DNA of 12,193 bases from an uncultured Eubacteriales bacterium. Its GTDB lineage: Bacteria > Bacillota > Clostridia > TANB77 > CAG-508. Numbering within the stretch: the first letter of the stretch is position 1; the number at the start of each line of letters is the position of its first letter. Under the pieces are notes generated by a model that ran no database searches, was not told the origin of the DNA, and worked only from the letters and a program-made list of their open reading frames with translations. Below, one piece after another: positions 8,347 through 12,193 of this stretch. The translations under genes and the position numbers were made by a program. Location of the stretch: positions 1 to 12,193 of the forward strand of contig CACWHO010000009.1 of NCBI GenBank assembly GCA_902760765.1, in the 5' to 3' direction.

Positions 8347-9679
8347 TTTTTCCTTCCTTTCTAGAAATAAACATAACAAAATTATATACAATTACAAATA
8401 ATAATATATTAATTTCAGAATTTGCTATTCCTCCTCTACATGCAATCAACATAGCCCAAATTATAACTACTACATTAAATGTACTTATTTTTCTTTTATA
8501 TAATTCATCTAAAAGTACTAATATACCCGCTAAAATTGAAAAAGCTATATATGTTCCTATATGTCCAAAATTTATATATAACTCACCAACCAATGTGGGT
8601 GTAACACCTCCACCAGCAAATTTCATATTAAGCATTTCTTTTAACCATAATGTGAAATCCACATCAGGTCCAGGCTTTAACATAATAAAATTTAAAAAGA
8701 AAGTGTATCCATACTGATATTTTACTTTTTGCGGGAAGCTATTCATTATATTATTTAGGTTTAAAACACCATTTTCAAATATAATACTAAGACTTGTAAA
8801 CATTTTTAAACTACCGTTACCAGATAATACACTTCTTATTCCACCTAATAAAACTGTTACTATTAATATAACACTTCCATATAATGCAATTTTTTTAAAT
8901 GGAATTTCTTTTTTTTCTTGAATATACAAAAGTACTGTTATCAATATTAATGTGATAAACCTTGATCTGAACCCTATTAAAACACTTGATAAGCCATATA
9001 TTAGGTATATTAAAAAAAACAATTTTACATTGTACTTATTATTTAATACTAATTTTAGTAAGCAACTTAACCCTACTAGACCAAACCACATTGAATACAA
9101 AAGAATTCCATTCCCTTGTAATGATGTGATTCTACCTTGCTCCATATTTCCTCCAAAAAGAAATTGAAAATTTTTTATAAGATACACAGCCTCTGCAATC
9201 ATTGAAATAATTATTAATACATAGCTTGATATTATTATTTTTTTATGGTTAATATTTTCTTTTTTTATTTCCTTGCTCAATTTATTACATTTTTCTTTGT
9301 AGTAAGATGAATTATATATTATATAGACAGTTAAGCAGAATACATAATAAGAAATAAGAATTAAATTATACGTTTTAGGGTAATATATTCCTACTCTTAT
9401 AGCAGAAGGAATAGGTCCAATTCCTATGAACACCATATGGAATACTGAAAACATCACTAGCACCGATTTAATCCTAAATTTGCAAATATAAAATAAATAT
9501 AAAACCATTCCTATATAACTTATTGAATATATTAATAACTTAACAACATCATTTTGTATAAAATTCATTATAAAAATAAGACAGGGAAATAACAACATAA
9601 TAATTATGTTGTTATTCTCCCTAAAAAAATTTATCATTTTTTTATTATTCATAGTGTAGTTTTCCTTTCCTGTTCTCAT
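8324..9679 (-). CDS. Wzy-type O-antigen/oligosaccharide repeat-unit polymerase
   Basis: This 451-residue integral membrane protein has about ten to twelve predicted helices and short loops, the profile of Wzy polymerases. Toward the C-terminus a large outside loop holds GPDVDFTLWLKEML, followed by GGGVTPTLVGELYINFGHIG (around residues 350-370), a pattern typical of the O-antigen polymerase group in Firmicutes. In the family the enzyme links flipped repeat units into long chains on the outer face of the membrane. It sits between the radical SAM enzyme and the pyruvyl transferase, and its last codons overlap the next gene. Two starts are possible: the ATG at 9679 (AAAGGA 8 bases upstream) and the ATG at 9652 (AGGAAAGGA about 10 bases upstream, giving MNNKKMINFF). 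The second would remove nine polar residues without affecting any helix. Wzy proteins diverge fast, so linkage specificity cannot be guessed. Confidence 0.87.
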   Translation of the reverse strand: MRTGKENYTMNNKKMINFFRENNNIIIMLLFPCLIFIMNFIQNDVVKLLIYSISYIGMVLYLFYICKFRIKSVLVMFSVFHMVFIGIGPIPSAIRVGIYYPKTYNLILISYYVFCLTVYIIYNSSYYKEKCNKLSKEIKKENINHKKIIISSYVLIIISMIAEAVYLIKNFQFLFGGNMEQGRITSLQGNGILLYSMWFGLVGLSCLLKLVLNNKYNVKLFFLIYLIYGLSSVLIGFRSRFITLILITVLLYIQEKKEIPFKKIALYGSVILIVTVLLGGIRSVLSGNGSLKMFTSLSIIFENGVLNLNNIMNSFPQKVKYQYGYTFFLNFIMLKPGPDVDFTLWLKEMLNMKFAGGGVTPTLVGELYINFGHIGTYIAFSILAGILVLLDELYKRKISTFNVVVIIWAMLIACRGGIANSEINILLFVIVYNFVMFISRKEGKNEKHSII

Positions 9680-9708
9680 CTAGACATTCCTTTAATTCCG
9701 ATAAGTAC

Positions 9709-10887
9709 TTATTGTCTACTCATTTGATTGGCAATATCTTCATCGACTATTTCTTCTCCAGTTTTATTTTTCAACTGTTCTTTCGAAGCTTCTGACAATC
9801 CATTATTAACCTTAGCATGGAAATCACAAGTAGAACATTTATCCAACTGTTCTTTTGTAACCTTTCCATCTCTATAATCTCTAACAACTTTATTTTCATA
9901 CATAGAGTATTTTTTCTTTTTGAAAAATCTCAAGAATTTGTGCCTGAATACCCACCAAGCAGGTACCCAAATATATTTCTTCATTGCCGGGCTAACTGAA
10001 CCAATCATCCAACAATTTCTATCACAATGACGCACTACATTACGAACCTTTACAGCTTGTTCTGAATTCCATAGTTCGTCCCATGTTTGATTATTTAAAT
10101 TTCCCATTACTTCTTTATCTTTAGTTCCATTGCATGGCATTACGTCTCCATATGGATCGATGAAAAATGTGTCAAATGCCATATCACATGGAAGCAATCT
10201 TTTTTGACCATAAATGTAATTTATTAATCCATGATTAAAATATGCTCTAAACCATTTTTTAGGCGAATTAGAATTCAACAATTTATTAATTAGATTTTCA
10301 AATTCTTGTGCAACCATTGGTCTATCGTGAATAATATTTTTTGCTTCAACAAAATAAAAACTATTATGTAAAGTTGCTGTTGCAAATTCCATATTTAATT
10401 CATTTGATAAGTCATATAATGCAACTAAGTCTTTAGCATTTCTGTCTTGAACTGTCATACCAAATCCAACATCTGGATGCTTCATTTCAACTAATTTTTT
10501 TAAAGTTGAGTAGCCTCTATTGAATCCATCTGGCAATCCTCTTATTTCATTGTTTGTTTTTTCTAAACCTTCTATTGAAATTCTTATTCCTACATTTGGA
10601 AATTCTTCACATAATTTTATTATTCTATCTGTAAAAAATCCATTTGTTGAAATTACAATTCTATCTGACTTTTTATATAGTTCTCTAACAATATCTGGTA
10701 AATCTTCCCTAATAAAAGGCTCACCACCAGTAATATTCGTAAAATACATTTTTGGTAATTTTTTAATTGTTTCAATAGATATTTCCTCCTCTGGTTTAGA
10801 AGGTGCTTTATATCTATTACACATTGTACATCTTGCATTACATCTATACGTTACAATAACAGTACCATTTAATTTTTTTTCTGACAT
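9709..10887 (-). CDS. Radical SAM protein with C-terminal SPASM-like cysteine clusters
   Basis: This protein of 392 residues begins with the radical SAM motif CNARCTMC (C16, C20, C23), which ligates the 4Fe-4S cluster that cleaves S-adenosylmethionine. ITGGEPFIRED follows as the SAM-binding GGEP motif, then ISTNG and IRISIEG strands of the partial TIM barrel. The C-terminal third carries further cysteines in SPASM-like order: C234 (LPCDMAFD), C252 (VMPCNGT), C288 and C292 (HCDRNC), C351 and C354 (CSTC). FIDPYGDVMPC and MGNLNNQTWDELWNS are typical SPASM segments. Such enzymes hold auxiliary clusters and modify peptides, proteins or sugars. No precursor peptide is visible nearby, and the gene lies 15 bases after a glycosyltransferase and 29 before a Wzy-like polymerase, so a role in glycan or sugar modification is plausible. 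Between the last two cysteine pairs sits an aromatic, basic stretch (about residues 301-325). Start: GAAAGGA lies 8 bases upstream of the ATG. The family is certain; the substrate is unknown. Confidence 0.93.
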   Translation of the reverse strand: MSEKKLNGTVIVTYRCNARCTMCNRYKAPSKPEEEISIETIKKLPKMYFTNITGGEPFIREDLPDIVRELYKKSDRIVISTNGFFTDRIIKLCEEFPNVGIRISIEGLEKTNNEIRGLPDGFNRGYSTLKKLVEMKHPDVGFGMTVQDRNAKDLVALYDLSNELNMEFATATLHNSFYFVEAKNIIHDRPMVAQEFENLINKLLNSNSPKKWFRAYFNHGLINYIYGQKRLLPCDMAFDTFFIDPYGDVMPCNGTKDKEVMGNLNNQTWDELWNSEQAVKVRNVVRHCDRNCWMIGSVSPAMKKYIWVPAWWVFRHKFLRFFKKKKYSMYENKVVRDYRDGKVTKEQLDKCSTCDFHAKVNNGLSEASKEQLKNKTGEEIVDEDIANQMSRQ

Positions 10888-10902
10888 ATTAATTATCCTT
10901 TC

Positions 10903-12117
10903 TTATTTATTAATTACATCTTTATATATGTTAATAATATTTTCATAATATTTATTTTTGTCAAATTCTGTTTTTGCGAACTCTTTTGCATGTTTTCCAT
11001 ACTGACTTGCTCTTTCATCATCTTCAAATAATATTTTCATCTTATTAGACAAATCTTCCACACTATTTGGTTCAAATAATAATCCCGTTTTTTCATTTTG
11101 GACTAATTCTGGTATTCCACCTATGTTAGATCCTACTATCGGTTTTCCAATTGCAAGTGTTTCTAGCACTGAATATGGGCAATTTTCATACCATATTGAT
11201 GGAACAACAACAAATTTACATTTTCTAACTATATCTTTTACCTGTTCTTTATTTAGGAAACCAAGCATTTGAACTCTATTTTCTAATTTCTTTTCTTTTA
11301 TAATCTCTTTTATGTTTTCTTTTTCTGGACCATCCCCAGCTATATATAATTTACCTTCGTCTATTTTTTCAATAGCTTGTAATAGATTTAAAATTCCTTT
11401 TTCTTTTGACAATCTTCCTAAATATAAAGCATAATTTTCATTTTCTATTTCACAATTATAATCTTCAAATTCAATAAAATTATGAATTGCAATCAATTTA
11501 GAAGATTCAACTCCATCCTCAACAAACTTATCTTTGTAAAAATTTGTAGGAGTAATAATTCTATCTATTTTTTTAGTATAGATTTTTTTACTTCTATAGT
11601 ATTTTCCTTCTATTGCACCTATAACACTTTTTAAAGTTGACCCTTTGTTGCATTTTTTCTTAATACAATTACAATATCTTCCTTTCATACATTTTTCACA
11701 AATATTACCATCATTGTCTAACATCGTTATAGCAGGGCATATTGCTTGTACATCATGTGCAGTAAACACAATTGGTATATTTCTTTTGTTTGCAGCACTT
11801 ACAACAGATGCAGATAATTGCCTTTGAAAATTATTTAAATGTATTATATCTGGTTTGAAATCGTCTATTGCATTTATCATTTTATTATAATTATCTTTAG
11901 AATATATTACATCTAAAGCTTTAAGTTTACTTCCATTATTTAAATCGATTGGTTCTACGAAGTATTCTTTGTCTCCTGTTTGAATGTTTTTTTCATCTTT
12001 CATTGAAAAATAAGCTACTTCATGGCCATTCTCTTTCAATAAATTTCCAAGCTCAAAATAATATTTCTCGCTACCACCTTTTAGATAATGGAATTTATTA
12101 ACTAACAAAATCTTCAT
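10903..12117 (-). CDS. GT4-family glycosyltransferase
   Basis: This 404-residue protein has the two-domain GT-B layout of family 4 retaining glycosyltransferases. The N-terminus MKILLVNKFHYLKGGSEKY holds the GGSE loop; DIIHLNNFQ and VFTAHDVQAICP follow in the acceptor half. The donor half has ALYLGRLSKEKG, YIAGDGPE and VPSIWYENCPYSVLE, with the EX7E pair E311 and E319, then GSNIGGIPELV. The reaction would move a sugar from a nucleotide donor to a lipid-linked intermediate at the cytoplasmic face of the membrane. A cysteine-rich insert (C140, C143, C149, C151, C156) lies after the AHD motif and could bind a metal; similar inserts occur in some GT4 relatives. The ATG at 12117 is chosen because AAAGGA ends 7 bases before it; an in-frame TTG at 12138 would lack a site. 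It starts 4 bases after the stop of the preceding gene. Donor and acceptor cannot be told. Confidence 0.93.
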   Translation of the reverse strand: MKILLVNKFHYLKGGSEKYYFELGNLLKENGHEVAYFSMKDEKNIQTGDKEYFVEPIDLNNGSKLKALDVIYSKDNYNKMINAIDDFKPDIIHLNNFQRQLSASVVSAANKRNIPIVFTAHDVQAICPAITMLDNDGNICEKCMKGRYCNCIKKKCNKGSTLKSVIGAIEGKYYRSKKIYTKKIDRIITPTNFYKDKFVEDGVESSKLIAIHNFIEFEDYNCEIENENYALYLGRLSKEKGILNLLQAIEKIDEGKLYIAGDGPEKENIKEIIKEKKLENRVQMLGFLNKEQVKDIVRKCKFVVVPSIWYENCPYSVLETLAIGKPIVGSNIGGIPELVQNEKTGLLFEPNSVEDLSNKMKILFEDDERASQYGKHAKEFAKTEFDKNKYYENIINIYKDVINK

Positions 12118-12121
12118 TTTA

Positions 12122-12193
12122 TCATCCTTTATTAACAACTTTTTTGTACAAATTCTCTGTTTTTTCTACAACATCATTCCAATTATATTTTTC
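12122..12193 (-). CDS. C-terminal end of an upstream glycosyltransferase (partial)
   Basis: The last 23 codons and TGA stop of a gene enter from the right edge. The tail contains KYNWNDVVEKTENLYKKV, which strongly resembles the C-terminal helix of GT4 glycosyltransferases, where a Y-x-W segment precedes a helix ending in Y-K-K. The stop overlaps the ribosome binding region of the next gene (GGATGATAAAATG in mRNA sense), showing tight operon coupling. So little is visible that the family call rests on the tail pattern and on the context alone. Confidence 0.7.
   Translation of the reverse strand, partial: EKYNWNDVVEKTENLYKKVVNKG
12125..12130 (-). promoter_or_regulatory. Ribosome binding site deciding the GT4 start
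   Basis: AAAGGA in mRNA sense lies 7 bases before the ATG at 12117 and overlaps the last codons of the upstream partial gene. It supports the ATG over the in-frame TTG at 12138 and suggests that ribosomes finishing the upstream gene restart here. Confidence 0.7.

Noticed and set aside
8324..9679. Lipopolysaccharide O-antigen cluster of a Gram-negative bacterium
   Set aside because: Wzy/Wzx-type genes occur in both groups. The SLH anchors, signal peptides, ribosome binding sites and very low GC point to a Firmicute, so a wall or capsular polysaccharide is more likely.
9680..9708. Possible RiPP precursor next to the radical SAM gene
   Set aside because: Flanking gaps are only 29 and 15 bases, and no small frame with a leader or core peptide is visible on the coding strand around the gene.
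10520..10948. A 142-codon plus-strand frame opposite the radical SAM gene
   Set aside because: It covers the antisense of the radical SAM core motifs and crosses the intergenic gap with no start signal of its own.
12118..12138. TTG start at 12138 for the GT4 gene
   Set aside because: It lies inside the upstream coding tail and has no ribosome binding site, whereas the ATG at 12117 has one at good spacing and begins directly with the first beta strand.

Overview
The window is about 12 kb of very AT-rich DNA and looks like a Gram-positive, low-GC Firmicute, most likely an uncultured or gut-type clostridium. The reasons are strong AAAGGA/AAGGAG-type ribosome binding sites, signal peptides of Gram-positive type, SLH (S-layer homology) wall anchors, and BspA-type leucine-rich repeats joined to bacterial Ig-like (Big_2) domains. 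I cannot place it to species from sequence alone.

Every supported gene lies on the minus strand, and they are packed nose to tail: gaps are 1 to 29 bases and one pair overlaps by 23 bases. I see no convincing terminator or promoter between them, so the window reads as the interior of one long operon transcribed from right to left. Both ends are open: the gene at the right edge is only a C-terminus, and the gene at the left edge lacks its C-terminus.

In transcription order the right two thirds (12193 to 5952) is a surface-polysaccharide assembly cluster: the tail of one glycosyltransferase, a complete GT4 glycosyltransferase, a radical SAM/SPASM enzyme, a Wzy-type polysaccharide polymerase, a polysaccharide pyruvyl transferase family protein, and a Wzx-type flippase. 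Together these would build a lipid-linked glycan in the cytoplasm, modify it, flip it and polymerise it outside.

The left third (5944 to 1) encodes two secreted paralogous surface proteins. The first (1439 residues) has an uncharacterised, perhaps propeller-like N-terminal region, two BspA-type LRR blocks, several Ig-like domains and three C-terminal SLH motifs. The second (534 residues visible) has a signal peptide, about twelve regular 23-residue LRRs, one Ig-like domain and the start of an SLH region nearly identical to that of its neighbour. The ribosome binding site of the first lies inside the last codons of the flippase gene, so the surface proteins are physically tied to the glycan operon.

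The most interesting reading is functional. SLH domains in Firmicutes classically bind pyruvylated secondary cell-wall polysaccharide, and this operon holds a pyruvyl-transferase-family gene, a polymerase and a flippase followed directly by SLH proteins. The locus may therefore encode both a wall glycan and the proteins that dock on it. That link is an inference. The radical SAM enzyme, whose role in glycan modification is unknown, and the N-terminal domain of the large surface protein are the least understood parts.
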